A DNA stretch of 64,000 nucleotides from Jeotgalicoccus aerolatus (GTDB lineage: Bacteria > Bacillota > Bacilli > Staphylococcales > Salinicoccaceae): assembly GCF_014635205.1 (NCBI RefSeq), contig NZ_BMCN01000001.1, positions 930,001 to 994,000 on the forward strand, given 5' to 3'. Of this stretch, positions 38,474 to 45,442 are shown one piece after another. The notes under the pieces are model-generated. The model saw only the letters and a list, made by a program, of their open reading frames with translations, ran no database searches and had not been told where the DNA came from. A program made the position numbers and the translations under genes. Position 1 is the stretch's first letter. Every line of letters begins with the position of its first letter.

Positions 38474-38516
38474 CACAAAAAAGACTCTGGAAATATTCCA
38501 GAGTCTTTTTTGTGTT
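38474..38516. terminator. Bidirectional terminator between mnhG and the thioesterase gene
   Basis: Hairpin CACAAAAAAGACTCTGGAA / TTCCAGAGTCTTTTTTGTG, nearly perfect, between convergent genes. Confidence 0.92.
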
Positions 38517-38521
38517 TACAG

Positions 38522-38896
38522 CTATCTTTTTTTTCTAATTGCGACGGTACATCTGCTGAGCGCAACGAGCGCATCTCTTTCGTCTGTTACTTCAATCTCC
38601 CATACCTGAGACGTTTTACCGCCGTGCTTTAATATGGCTGAAGCAGTCAGAACACCGTCTCTCTTCGCTTTTAAATGGTTCGCATTGATTTCCATACCGA
38701 ATGCAATTTCATCGTCTTCTATCAGGCTGAATGCCCCCATACTTGCTGCAGTTTCTGCAAGGACGACGTTCACTCCTCCGTGGACATATCCAAACGGCTG
38801 AAGAACCTTTTCAGTTATCGGCATCTCGACGATACACTTGCCCGGTTCATCAGCAATAATTTCAATCCCCAGCGTTTCCAGCAGTCCTTTATTCAT
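38522..38896 (-). CDS. PaaI-type hotdog-fold thioesterase
   Basis: 124 residues, acyl-CoA thioesterase fold. The catalytic loop G-Y-V-H-G-G-V-N-V-V-L-A-E-T-A-A-S-M carries the conserved HGG and the Glu of the 4HBT family; E-I-N-A-N-H-L is the next strand. The substrate is unknown; relatives hydrolyse phenylacetyl-, dihydroxynaphthoyl- or other acyl-CoAs. The upstream ATG at 38914 lies further inside pepA; the ATG at 38896 overlaps the pepA stop as ATGAATAA, so it is probably translated by coupling, as no strong ribosome site is seen. Confidence 0.8.
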   Translation of the reverse strand: MNKGLLETLGIEIIADEPGKCIVEMPITEKVLQPFGYVHGGVNVVLAETAASMGAFSLIEDDEIAFGMEINANHLKAKRDGVLTASAILKHGGKTSQVWEIEVTDERDALVALSRCTVAIRKKR

Positions 38897-40379
38897 AAAG
38901 TGTACCAGATTCAATCAAATCAACGATTGTTCGTATCATTACTCCTGTAGAACCTTTCAGCGCAAATGGTGTTGCAGATGAAGTATTGCTTGTTCCAGCA
39001 ATATCAAAATGCACCCACGGTGTATCCCCGACAAATTGATTGATGAATTGCGCTGCAAATGAAGCACCGCCCGGTTTAAAGTCAGCATTAATTAAGTCTG
39101 CAATATCCGACTTTTTAACACGTTCTTCTTCAATCTCAGACATCGGCAGATGCCATATATCTTCCCCGGTTACCTTGCTGCTGATCAGGAGGTTGTTGAT
39201 GAATTTTCTGCCCTGATTAGTAAATACTCCGGTACGGTCAGTACCGATTGCCTGAATGACAGCACCTGTCAAAGTAGCAAAATCCATCATGACGTGTGGT
39301 TTATATGCAGTTGAGGCATAATAGACCGCATCAGCCAGCACGAGTCTGCCTTCTGCATCAGTATTTGAAACTTCAACTGTTTTCCCTGACAGCGACTGGT
39401 ATACATCATCCGGACGCATACCGTTTCCGTCTACCATATTTTCAGCAAGTGCGAGCACGGCAACGACGTGAACCGGCAGTTCTAATTTTGATACTGCATC
39501 GAGCATACCGACGACATTTGCCGAGCCGCTCATATCGTATTTCATCGAACGCATGCCATTTCTTGTTTTAAGCGAATAACCGCCTGTGTCATAAGTAATG
39601 CCCTTGCCGACTAATGCGATCGGTGCATTATCTGCTGCATCTGGATGCTTGTATTCAATAGTGACAAGACGCGGTTTATGTACAGATGCCTTGCCGACTG
39701 CAGCTAACAGGCCAAAGCCCTCCTGTACAAGTGTGTCGAAATCTTTCACTTCACCTTTAATATAATTGCGGTCTTTAAAGTGTTCTGCTAATTCATCTGC
39801 ATAGCTTTCCGGGTATAGCAAGTTCGGAGGCATCGTCGCAAAATCTCTGGCAAGTGTAATGCTGCCGCCGAGTGCCTCGCCATGTCTGAACGCCTCTTCT
39901 ACATTTGTATTTGATACAATTGTTAAATCCAGTTCTGCCAGGAAAGACGGATCCGATGATGAATTATAGCCCATTAATTTATGATTGCTGATTGCTGACA
40001 TTAATCCTGCCGCGTCAGCAACTTCTGCCGGTTCAAATGCAAAAGTGTGTAAAATCAGCTGAGCTTTAAGATCTTTATTTTTCGCCATAAATTGAAATAG
40101 TTTACCGACAGCCTTTTGGACTTTTAAAGCTGTTAAGTCGCTGCTGTCCCCTAAACCAACAGCAATGACTTTACGGTATTTGCGTTGAATCGTCACACCT
40201 GTTGTTGTCACTTTGCCAAAAGTATCTGACAAAACATTTGCTGAAATAATTTCTTCAGTCAAACCGTTTAACAGTGTGTCGAGTTCATTAAAGTTTTTTA
40301 AGTCCTTAACATTTTCAGGTAAGCCGATTACAATCGCTGAATCATCAGCAATGTATTTTTCTTCAAAATTAATATTCAA
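38889..40379 (-). CDS. pepA: Leucyl aminopeptidase (M17 family)
   Basis: Cytosolic two-metal aminopeptidase that trims N-terminal residues from peptides. 496 residues. The catalytic domain carries L-V-G-K-G-I-T-Y-D-T-G-G (metal-binding Lys and Asp) and N-T-D-A-E-G-R-L-V-L-A-D-A near residue 340, the M17 signature. The N-terminal domain is of normal size. The same neighbours (yuiB and the NADH dehydrogenase) follow pepA-like yuiE in B. subtilis. Confidence 0.93.
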   Translation of the reverse strand: MNINFEEKYIADDSAIVIGLPENVKDLKNFNELDTLLNGLTEEIISANVLSDTFGKVTTTGVTIQRKYRKVIAVGLGDSSDLTALKVQKAVGKLFQFMAKNKDLKAQLILHTFAFEPAEVADAAGLMSAISNHKLMGYNSSSDPSFLAELDLTIVSNTNVEEAFRHGEALGGSITLARDFATMPPNLLYPESYADELAEHFKDRNYIKGEVKDFDTLVQEGFGLLAAVGKASVHKPRLVTIEYKHPDAADNAPIALVGKGITYDTGGYSLKTRNGMRSMKYDMSGSANVVGMLDAVSKLELPVHVVAVLALAENMVDGNGMRPDDVYQSLSGKTVEVSNTDAEGRLVLADAVYYASTAYKPHVMMDFATLTGAVIQAIGTDRTGVFTNQGRKFINNLLISSKVTGEDIWHLPMSEIEEERVKKSDIADLINADFKPGGASFAAQFINQFVGDTPWVHFDIAGTSNTSSATPFALKGSTGVMIRTIVDLIESGTLYE

Positions 40380-40391
40380 AATGCATTCCCC

Positions 40392-40715
40392 CTAAAACAT
40401 TTGATATCCTGCTTTTCTTAAGTAGCGGATAGTCATTCCCGCTAAAATAATTCCGATAAAACCGCTGCCTAAAATGATAATATCATATACTGAAATACCG
40501 ATAATATTTTGCCATAAAATATTAAACGATTCACCGGGTTCTGATATGTAATCAAACAATGAAACTCTGCCGATAATCCATAGAACGATAACAGGGTAAA
40601 CATATGCCATAAGCCAGGTCATCTTTAAAATCATATTTAATATAAAACTGATGCCGTAAAATAAAACGAAATACAGCAGGACTGATATAAACAGCTGGAC
40701 GATATTCATTGCCAT
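40392..40715 (-). CDS. YuiB-like membrane protein
   Basis: 107 residues, three hydrophobic segments, mostly membrane-embedded; the function is unknown. ATG at 40715 follows GGAGG by eight bases, and the longer form would begin inside that site. It lies between pepA and ndh, the position of yuiB in B. subtilis, and shares its size and topology; I assign the family on context as much as sequence. Confidence 0.6.
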   Translation of the reverse strand: MAMNIVQLFISVLLYFVLFYGISFILNMILKMTWLMAYVYPVIVLWIIGRVSLFDYISEPGESFNILWQNIIGISVYDIIILGSGFIGIILAGMTIRYLRKAGYQMF

Positions 40716-40732
40716 AATTGTTGCCTCCAAAA

Positions 40733-40766
40733 AAATAAAAGCATGGGCATTATATACCCATGCATA
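40733..40766 (-). terminator. Terminator of ndh
   Basis: Hairpin GCATGGGTA / TACCCATGC (one side GCATGGGCA) followed on the minus strand by TTTTATTTTTTTGG. It lies between ndh and the yuiB-like gene. Confidence 0.82.
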
Positions 40767-40781
40767 ATGCTGATTTTTAAA

Positions 40782-41993
40782 TTACAGGAATTTACCTTTT
40801 GTTGCACCTAATACAAGGCCGCCAATTTTCACAACTGCACGAGTATCGATGACTTTCTTCATGAATGCTGCAGACTTGCCTTTAATTTCTTTGCCCATTA
40901 CGACACCGATGCCGTCACCGTTACCCAGTGAGCAGACAGTTCCTTTATCATCGTAAACAAACGGTTCCATTTTTTCACCGTTCAGGCTAAGTTTAATATT
41001 TTTTGCAGTATGTTCACCTAACTGCATTGCAATTTGTGCTGTTGTTGGATACGGACGGGCATTTTCGCCAGTGCCGTTCATTACTGCAGCAACATCACCG
41101 ATTGCAAAAATATTCGGGTAGCCGTCAATTGTTAAATCATCTTTAACGACGATACGTCCGCGTTTAACACCTTCAAATGATTCTTCCATCAGTCTTGAAC
41201 CGCGTACACCAGCTGTCCAAATAACACTTGAGGCTTCAAGCTGCTGCTCTTCGTCGTTGATTTTAACAACAAAGCCGTTTTCATTAGCTGCAACAATTGG
41301 ATTGCCAAGCATAAATTCAACACCGCGTGATTCAAGGAAATCAACTGCATGCTGAGTCAGTTCGTCAGAGAACATTGGCAGCATAGAAGGCATTGCTTCC
41401 ACACAAGTGATTTTAACCATGCTGTAATCAATACCATGCACTTTACAAAGCTCAGGTAATGTCTCAACAAGCTCACCCAGGAATTCTACACCTGTGAAGC
41501 CTGCTCCACCAACAAGGATTGAAAGATCTTTAGGATCTTTAGACGATTTATAATTAATGAAGTTCTTTTCAATAACTTCGCGCGTGTGAACTGCAGTTTC
41601 AGGGCTGACGATTGATGTTGCAAATTCGTCCATGCCTTTAATACCGAATGATTCACTTTCAAATCCGAGAGAAACGACCAATGTATCAAATTCAAATTCA
41701 CCCTGTGTCGTTTCTACTACTTTTGCATCGCGGTCAATTTTAGTAACTTCCGCTGGAATAAAACGCACTTTCATATTGTCTACGACTTTGGCAATCGGGT
41801 AGACACCCTCTTCCCAGTTCATAGAACCTGCTGCAGTTTCATGCAGCCATGTCGATTCATAGTGGTACTCATTTTTGTTAATTAAAGTAATATCTGCTTC
41901 TTGTACTCCAATGACTTTTTGCAGTTTAGCAACTGTGGATAAACCTGCATAGCCGGCACCAAGTACTAAGATTTTTTTTCTTTCGTAGCTCAT
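40782..41993 (-). CDS. ndh: Type II NADH:quinone dehydrogenase
   Basis: Monotopic membrane flavoenzyme that passes electrons from NADH to menaquinone without pumping protons, the main NADH entry point in staphylococci. 403 residues. FAD motif G-A-G-Y-A-G is at 12-17, the NADH motif [10 protein letters not shown] near 165, and A-I-G-D-V-A-A near 300 contacts FAD. The quinone-site A-Q-I-A-M-Q motif is present. The C-terminal amphipathic tail with F-M-K-K fits membrane attachment. Its promoter carries a perfect palindrome at the start site. Confidence 0.93.
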   Translation of the reverse strand: MSYERKKILVLGAGYAGLSTVAKLQKVIGVQEADITLINKNEYHYESTWLHETAAGSMNWEEGVYPIAKVVDNMKVRFIPAEVTKIDRDAKVVETTQGEFEFDTLVVSLGFESESFGIKGMDEFATSIVSPETAVHTREVIEKNFINYKSSKDPKDLSILVGGAGFTGVEFLGELVETLPELCKVHGIDYSMVKITCVEAMPSMLPMFSDELTQHAVDFLESRGVEFMLGNPIVAANENGFVVKINDEEQQLEASSVIWTAGVRGSRLMEESFEGVKRGRIVVKDDLTIDGYPNIFAIGDVAAVMNGTGENARPYPTTAQIAMQLGEHTAKNIKLSLNGEKMEPFVYDDKGTVCSLGNGDGIGVVMGKEIKGKSAAFMKKVIDTRAVVKIGGLVLGATKGKFL

Positions 41994-42032
41994 AATTTAT
42001 TTTCCTTCCTGCGAATATGTTTTATATACATG

Positions 42033-42054
42033 AATAACTGTTATATCAGTTATT
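42033..42054. promoter_or_regulatory. Palindromic operator at the ndh transcription start
   Basis: AATAACTG-TTATAT-CAGTTATT, perfect eight-base arms, starting one base downstream of the ndh -10 hexamer, so it covers the expected start site. It does not match Rex, Fur, CodY or NsrR consensus sites as I know them. The regulator is unknown. Confidence 0.6.
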
Positions 42055-42091
42055 ATATTAGCACTAAATGGTAATATTTCAAGCGTTTCCA
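42055..42091 (-). promoter_or_regulatory. ndh promoter with cre-like site
   Basis: Minus strand: -35 TTGAAA at 42077-42082, 16-base spacer, -10 TAATAT at 42055-42060. Overlapping the -35, TGGAAACGCTTGAA at 42078-42091 matches the CcpA cre pattern at 12 of 14 positions. Catabolite control is a possibility only. Confidence 0.6.
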
Positions 42092-42097
42092 TGAATT

Positions 42098-42457
42098 TTA
42101 ACAGTCTGCCGGCGCACCTGCATTTTCTTTCGTTCTAAACGATGAACCGCAGCCGCAAGACAGGCTCGCATTCGGGTTTTCAATTGTAAATCCGCCGCCG
42201 ACAAGCGACTGTTTAAAATCGATAACAGTCCCGTCAACCACAGGCAGATCCAGCTTATCAACAAGCATTTTCACACCGTAATATTCAAAGATTTCATCTC
42301 TGTCTCCCGCTTCATGTTCGGCAGCCATTCCATATGTTAAACCTGTGCATCCGCCGCCCTGCACTTTAAACCGCAGGAAACCATCTGTCATGTCATTCGC
42401 ATCCAGCATATCTTTAACTTCATACGCCGCACTTTCTGTCAGTGTTACTGTAGACAT
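42098..42457 (-). CDS. sufA: A-type iron-sulfur carrier (IscA/SufA/HesB family)
   Basis: 119 residues. It binds an Fe-S cluster on a dimer and passes it to apo-proteins. The three conserved cysteines are Cys37 (G-G-G-C-T-G), Cys101 and Cys103 (S-C-G-C-G-S-S-F). A short extra tail ends in another Cys. ATG is preceded by AGGAGTGAT. It is one of four Fe-S maturation genes in this window. Confidence 0.9.
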   Translation of the reverse strand: MSTVTLTESAAYEVKDMLDANDMTDGFLRFKVQGGGCTGLTYGMAAEHEAGDRDEIFEYYGVKMLVDKLDLPVVDGTVIDFKQSLVGGGFTIENPNASLSCGCGSSFRTKENAGAPADC

Positions 42458-42542
42458 AATATCACTCCTGTTCCTTACTTTGTTACAAAATTCTCAATAC
42501 CTCAATTATACTACACGTAAAACTTAAGCACCAACGATGAGT

Positions 42543-42788
42543 TTACTCATCTAATGCCTGATTATTTTTATCAATTCTTTTATAAGTTTTTTCAAGTAGC
42601 TGCTCATTATTTTTAGCAGCTACAATTTCTCCGTCCACAAGAACGAAATAACTTTTGCTGCACAAACCGCAGTTGTTTGTGCATTCATAATCGACGACAT
42701 CGATCTCCGGATTTTTATCCAGCTGAGCATACACATCGTGAGTTCCCTTTTGCATGTTAGCATTGCAAAACTCTACAATTGTATACAT
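42543..42788 (-). CDS. yuzB: YuzB-family protein (DUF1450)
   Basis: 81 residues, cytosolic. Four cysteines are visible: F-C-N-A-N near residue 8, then Y-E-C-T-N-N-C-G-L-C near 35-43, a ferredoxin/thioredoxin-like arrangement typical of DUF1450. Function is unknown; possible metal or redox binding is inferred from the cysteines and the Fe-S gene neighbours (sufA, nfu). Confidence 0.78.
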   Translation of the reverse strand: MYTIVEFCNANMQKGTHDVYAQLDKNPEIDVVDYECTNNCGLCSKSYFVLVDGEIVAAKNNEQLLEKTYKRIDKNNQALDE

Positions 42789-42809
42789 AATACATTCTCC
42801 TCATTAAAA

Positions 42810-42842
42810 ATAAAAAAACTAGAGACACCGCGTCTCTAGTTG
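42810..42842 (-). terminator. Terminator of nfu
   Basis: Hairpin AACTAGAGA / TCTCTAGTT with loop CACCGCG, followed on the minus strand by a seven-T run. Confidence 0.85.
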
Positions 42843-42846
42843 TAGT

Positions 42847-43089
42847 TTAAAATACCTGTTCGATCTCAACAAATCCTGGAACTTCTTCCAGAAGTGCACG
42901 TTCGATACCGGCTTTAAGTGTAATTGTTGAACTTGGGCATGTTCCGCAAGCTCCGAGTAGTCTCAGCTTGACAATGCCTTCTTCAACATCTACAAGTTCA
43001 ACGTCTCCGCCATCACGTAAAAGGAATGGACGTAATTTATTTAGTACATCTTCAACTTGTTCGTACATTGTATCTTGACTGACTGTCAT
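42847..43089 (-). CDS. nfu: NifU-domain iron-sulfur scaffold/carrier
   Basis: 80 residues, a stand-alone NifU C-terminal domain that carries a [4Fe-4S] cluster to targets such as aconitase. D-G-G-D-V-E-L-V is near residue 26 and the cluster cysteines are Cys48 and Cys51 in G-A-C-G-T-C-P-S-S. Together with sufT and the A-type carrier it forms the delivery stage after the SUF scaffold. Confidence 0.92.
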   Translation of the reverse strand: MTVSQDTMYEQVEDVLNKLRPFLLRDGGDVELVDVEEGIVKLRLLGACGTCPSSTITLKAGIERALLEEVPGFVEIEQVF

Positions 43090-43130
43090 TATACTTCACT
43101 CCAATCAATTTATGAGCATTTTCTTTATAC

Positions 43131-43158
43131 AGTATATTATAAGGGAAAACACTGTAAA
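43131..43158 (-). promoter_or_regulatory. nfu promoter
   Basis: Minus strand: -35 TTTACA at 43153-43158, 16-base spacer, -10 TATACT at 43131-43136, 42 bases upstream of the nfu ATG. Confidence 0.5.
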
Positions 43159-43183
43159 AATCCATCATTTGAAAGTCCTATTT

Positions 43184-43714
43184 TTACTGAAGAACGAGCC
43201 CTCTTTTTGTTAAAGTTCTCGCGAACAGTACAGTCAGCACAGCGAGGACAAAATCTTTAATTAAGAACGGCACGACTGCGACCATTAAAATTTCTGACAA
43301 GCCCATCGGCGTACCGACAACATTATGCATAATAAAAGAAAAGTACAGTACTCCAAAAATAAATATAACGATCATGCCGAGTATTGAAAATAAAATCATT
43401 TTGCTTAAATTTTCCTTACCACCCATAGCTGTCACAACAACAGCCGGGATAAAACCAAGAACGAAGCCGAATGACGGTGATATAAGAGAGCCAAGGCCGC
43501 CGGAGCCTGCAAATACCGGGACTCCAATCAGTCCGACTGCGATATATACGATGACTGAAATCAGTCCATATTTTTTTCCGAGCATCATACCGCATAAGAG
43601 CACCATAGGTGCCTGCAATGTAAATGGCACCGGCCCAATAGGCACTCTAATTTGTGCTCCGACAGCGATTAATGCTGCAAATACAGCTGCAAATACTAGT
43701 TGTTTAGTTTTCAT
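43184..43714 (-). CDS. bioY: Biotin ECF transporter S component BioY
   Basis: Membrane substrate-binding subunit that captures biotin and works with the shared ECF ATPase/EcfT module. 176 residues, six hydrophobic segments. The family pattern P-I-G-P-V-P-F-T-L-Q-A-P-M-V-L-L is near residue 26 and G-L-G-S-L-I-S-P-S-F-G-F near 73. ATG is preceded by AGGAGA. The ECF module genes are not in the window. Its promoter is embedded in a large palindrome. Confidence 0.92.
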   Translation of the reverse strand: MKTKQLVFAAVFAALIAVGAQIRVPIGPVPFTLQAPMVLLCGMMLGKKYGLISVIVYIAVGLIGVPVFAGSGGLGSLISPSFGFVLGFIPAVVVTAMGGKENLSKMILFSILGMIVIFIFGVLYFSFIMHNVVGTPMGLSEILMVAVVPFLIKDFVLAVLTVLFARTLTKRGLVLQ

Positions 43715-43743
43715 GTCTATTCTCCTGTAAATTTAATAGTCTT

Positions 43744-43772
43744 ATCATAACAGGAAAAACCCTTCGTGTTAA
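43744..43772 (-). promoter_or_regulatory. bioY promoter
   Basis: Minus strand: -35 TTAACA at 43767-43772, 17-base spacer, -10 TATGAT at 43744-43749. The -35 is part of the GTTAAC arm of the adjacent palindrome. Confidence 0.6.
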
Positions 43773-43801
43773 CCTTAATTTTAAAAAGGATAACACGAAG
43801 G
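43761..43801 (-). terminator. Terminator of yutF overlapping a possible BirA operator
   Basis: Large hairpin: outer arms CCTTCGTGTTA / TAACACGAAGG, one A-A mismatch, inner CCTT/AAGG, then on the minus strand GGGTTTTTCC as the T-tract. TGTTAACC at 43767-43774 and GGATAACA at 43788-43795 form an inverted pair separated by 13 bases, resembling the GTTAAC-type BirA sites before biotin genes. One arm covers the bioY -35. Spacing is slightly shorter than the sites I remember. Confidence 0.6.
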
Positions 43802-43804
43802 AGC

Positions 43805-44566
43805 TTACAGCTGCCAGTCCGTCAGCAAATTAACACAATGTGCAGGAGGCAAAGCTCTGCTGTTAACATAGTCTTTACTGTGCACACCTGTCCCAACATG
43901 TATTGTACTCACACCGCCGTTAATTCCAGTCAAAATATCTGTATCGTAGTTGTCACCGATCATGGCAACATCTCCTGCTGTCATATTTAAACGCATAAGC
44001 GCACCGTTTAAAATGTGACTGTACGGCTTGCCGGTAATAATCGGCGATTGACCCGTGACTTCACTGACCAGTCTGACAAAAGAGCCGTTACCTGGAGAAA
44101 AACCGTAATCTGTCTTAATTTTTATATCCGGATTTGTCGCTAGAAACAGCGCACCTTCCTGAATCAGTTTGCAGGCAGCCGTAATTTTATCAAAGGTGAT
44201 TGCAGGATCCAGACCCATTACGACCGCATCCGGCGTTTGATTATTTAATACGATTCTGCCGTCTTTTATAAGTGTATCTTTAAAACTGTCAGTACCGATT
44301 ACAAAAACTGACGGGCTATCAAACGCACTGTTTAGATACTCTTTCATGGCCATTGCTGAAGTATAAAAATGGTCTTCAGTTGTCGTAAATCCCATATCCT
44401 TCATCTTTTTTAAAATCTCTATCGGGGTCCTTGTCGCGTTATTCGTTAAGAATAGATAAGGAATATCCGCTTCATTTAAACGGTCGATAAAATGAATAGC
44501 CCCGTCAATAACACTATTGCCATTAAACATCGTGCCGTCTAAGTCAATGAGGTAGCCTTTATACAT
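43805..44566 (-). CDS. NagD-like HAD hydrolase (YutF type)
   Basis: 253 residues, HAD type IIA phosphatase with a C2 cap. Motif I Y-L-I-D-L-D-G-T-M is at the N terminus, motif II is F-L-T-N-N-A-T-R-T, V-V-M-G-L-D lies in the cap region, and motif IV is M-I-G-D-N-Y-D-T-D-I. The substrate is unknown. An upstream ATG at 44623 is inside yutE; ATG at 44566 overlaps the yutE stop as ATGTATAA. The pairing with yutE and nearby yutD matches B. subtilis. Confidence 0.85.
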   Translation of the reverse strand: MYKGYLIDLDGTMFNGNSVIDGAIHFIDRLNEADIPYLFLTNNATRTPIEILKKMKDMGFTTTEDHFYTSAMAMKEYLNSAFDSPSVFVIGTDSFKDTLIKDGRIVLNNQTPDAVVMGLDPAITFDKITAACKLIQEGALFLATNPDIKIKTDYGFSPGNGSFVRLVSEVTGQSPIITGKPYSHILNGALMRLNMTAGDVAMIGDNYDTDILTGINGGVSTIHVGTGVHSKDYVNSRALPPAHCVNLLTDWQL

Positions 44567-44987
44567 CCGTATCACTGCTGAACGCTGTGACTGCCTGAGG
44601 ATCATTTTTAAAGAAATGTTCAATGCTGCCTTTTAGATTTTTATAGGCACTGATATTCTCTTTGAAATCTTTCTGCATTGCTTCGTGGTCGAGAGACTGA
44701 TAATTTCTCGTCAATTCAGTTCTCCACTTCAAAGTATTTTTTAATTTTTCAGCATCTTCTTTGCTGACGACACCTTCCTGATTTAAAATATCGATGACAT
44801 CTGCATAGTTGCCTGGATCTCTTAAAATAAAAGCATCGATAATCATATTGCCGACATCAACCGCTGCTTCGATCAGCATATGACACGTTCTCTCAAGTGC
44901 CAGAAGATTGTCCGTATCGATGGATTCAGTTAAGTTTTCTATGTAATCCAGACGCTGGTTTAATACATTTTTATCTACAAAGTACAT
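44559..44987 (-). CDS. DUF86/HepT-like protein (YutE type)
   Basis: 142 residues, all-helical. It resembles the HepT ribonuclease toxin fold (DUF86), but the expected R-x4-6-H-x-Y active-site signature is R-T-E-L-T-R-N-Y here, with Arg where the His should be. No MNT nucleotidyltransferase antitoxin gene is adjacent. I infer a housekeeping role as in the YutE lineage, not an active toxin. It is translated with the following HAD gene by an eight-base overlap. Confidence 0.75.
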   Translation of the reverse strand: MYFVDKNVLNQRLDYIENLTESIDTDNLLALERTCHMLIEAAVDVGNMIIDAFILRDPGNYADVIDILNQEGVVSKEDAEKLKNTLKWRTELTRNYQSLDHEAMQKDFKENISAYKNLKGSIEHFFKNDPQAVTAFSSDTDV

Positions 44988-45028
44988 AATTACACCTCAT
45001 TAATATTAGTCTCTCTAATCATATCATA

Positions 45029-45063
45029 TGAAAAAGAGACCGGATATTATGACCCGGTCTCTT
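45029..45063 (-). terminator. Terminator overlapping the 3' end of yutD
   Basis: Hairpin AAGAGACCGG / CCGGTCTCTT with a ten-base loop, then CTTTTTC on the minus strand. Its first arm is formed by the last codons of yutD and it includes the stop codon. Confidence 0.82.
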
Positions 45064-45388
45064 CCTCGATTTCTATTTTTGTCTCGGCTTGTTCAGCCTG
45101 TTCTTTTAATTCCTGCTTGGATACTTTTCTTAAAATAAAATAAGCGCAGCCAAAGTTGCAGTATTCATTCAAATATTCCTGAATAGCGTTAACCCTTTTA
45201 TCAGGTTCTACTTTCCGTTTATTATTTTTATAAAATCCTGCAAGTCTTAATTTTTCATAACCGACATCGCCGACTATAAAATCATACTTATTCAGCAGCT
45301 CGCTGTATTTATTTTTAAAAGTTTCTTCATCAAATGCTTCGCGGTAATTTTCCACGAGTTCAAAGTTCATATGATCAATCGTAATCAC
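45047..45388 (-). CDS. yutD: YutD-family protein (DUF1027)
   Basis: 113 residues, cytosolic, with conserved Y-D-F-I-V-G-D-V-G-Y-E-K-L-R-L-A-G-F-Y and E-Y-C-N-F-G-C-A-Y-F-I-L-R, the DUF1027 core. The acidic tail is variable. Function is unknown. Start is GTG at 45386-45388, five bases after GGTGAG. Confidence 0.8.
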   Translation of the reverse strand: MITIDHMNFELVENYREAFDEETFKNKYSELLNKYDFIVGDVGYEKLRLAGFYKNNKRKVEPDKRVNAIQEYLNEYCNFGCAYFILRKVSKQELKEQAEQAETKIEIEEETGS

Positions 45389-45442
45389 AGACGCTCACCC
45401 TTTAATCAAACTAGTACATCCATGATAGCATAATATTTACCA

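Noticed and set aside
44559-44987. Active HepT/MNT toxin-antitoxin system
   Set aside because: The active-site His is replaced and no nucleotidyltransferase antitoxin gene is adjacent.
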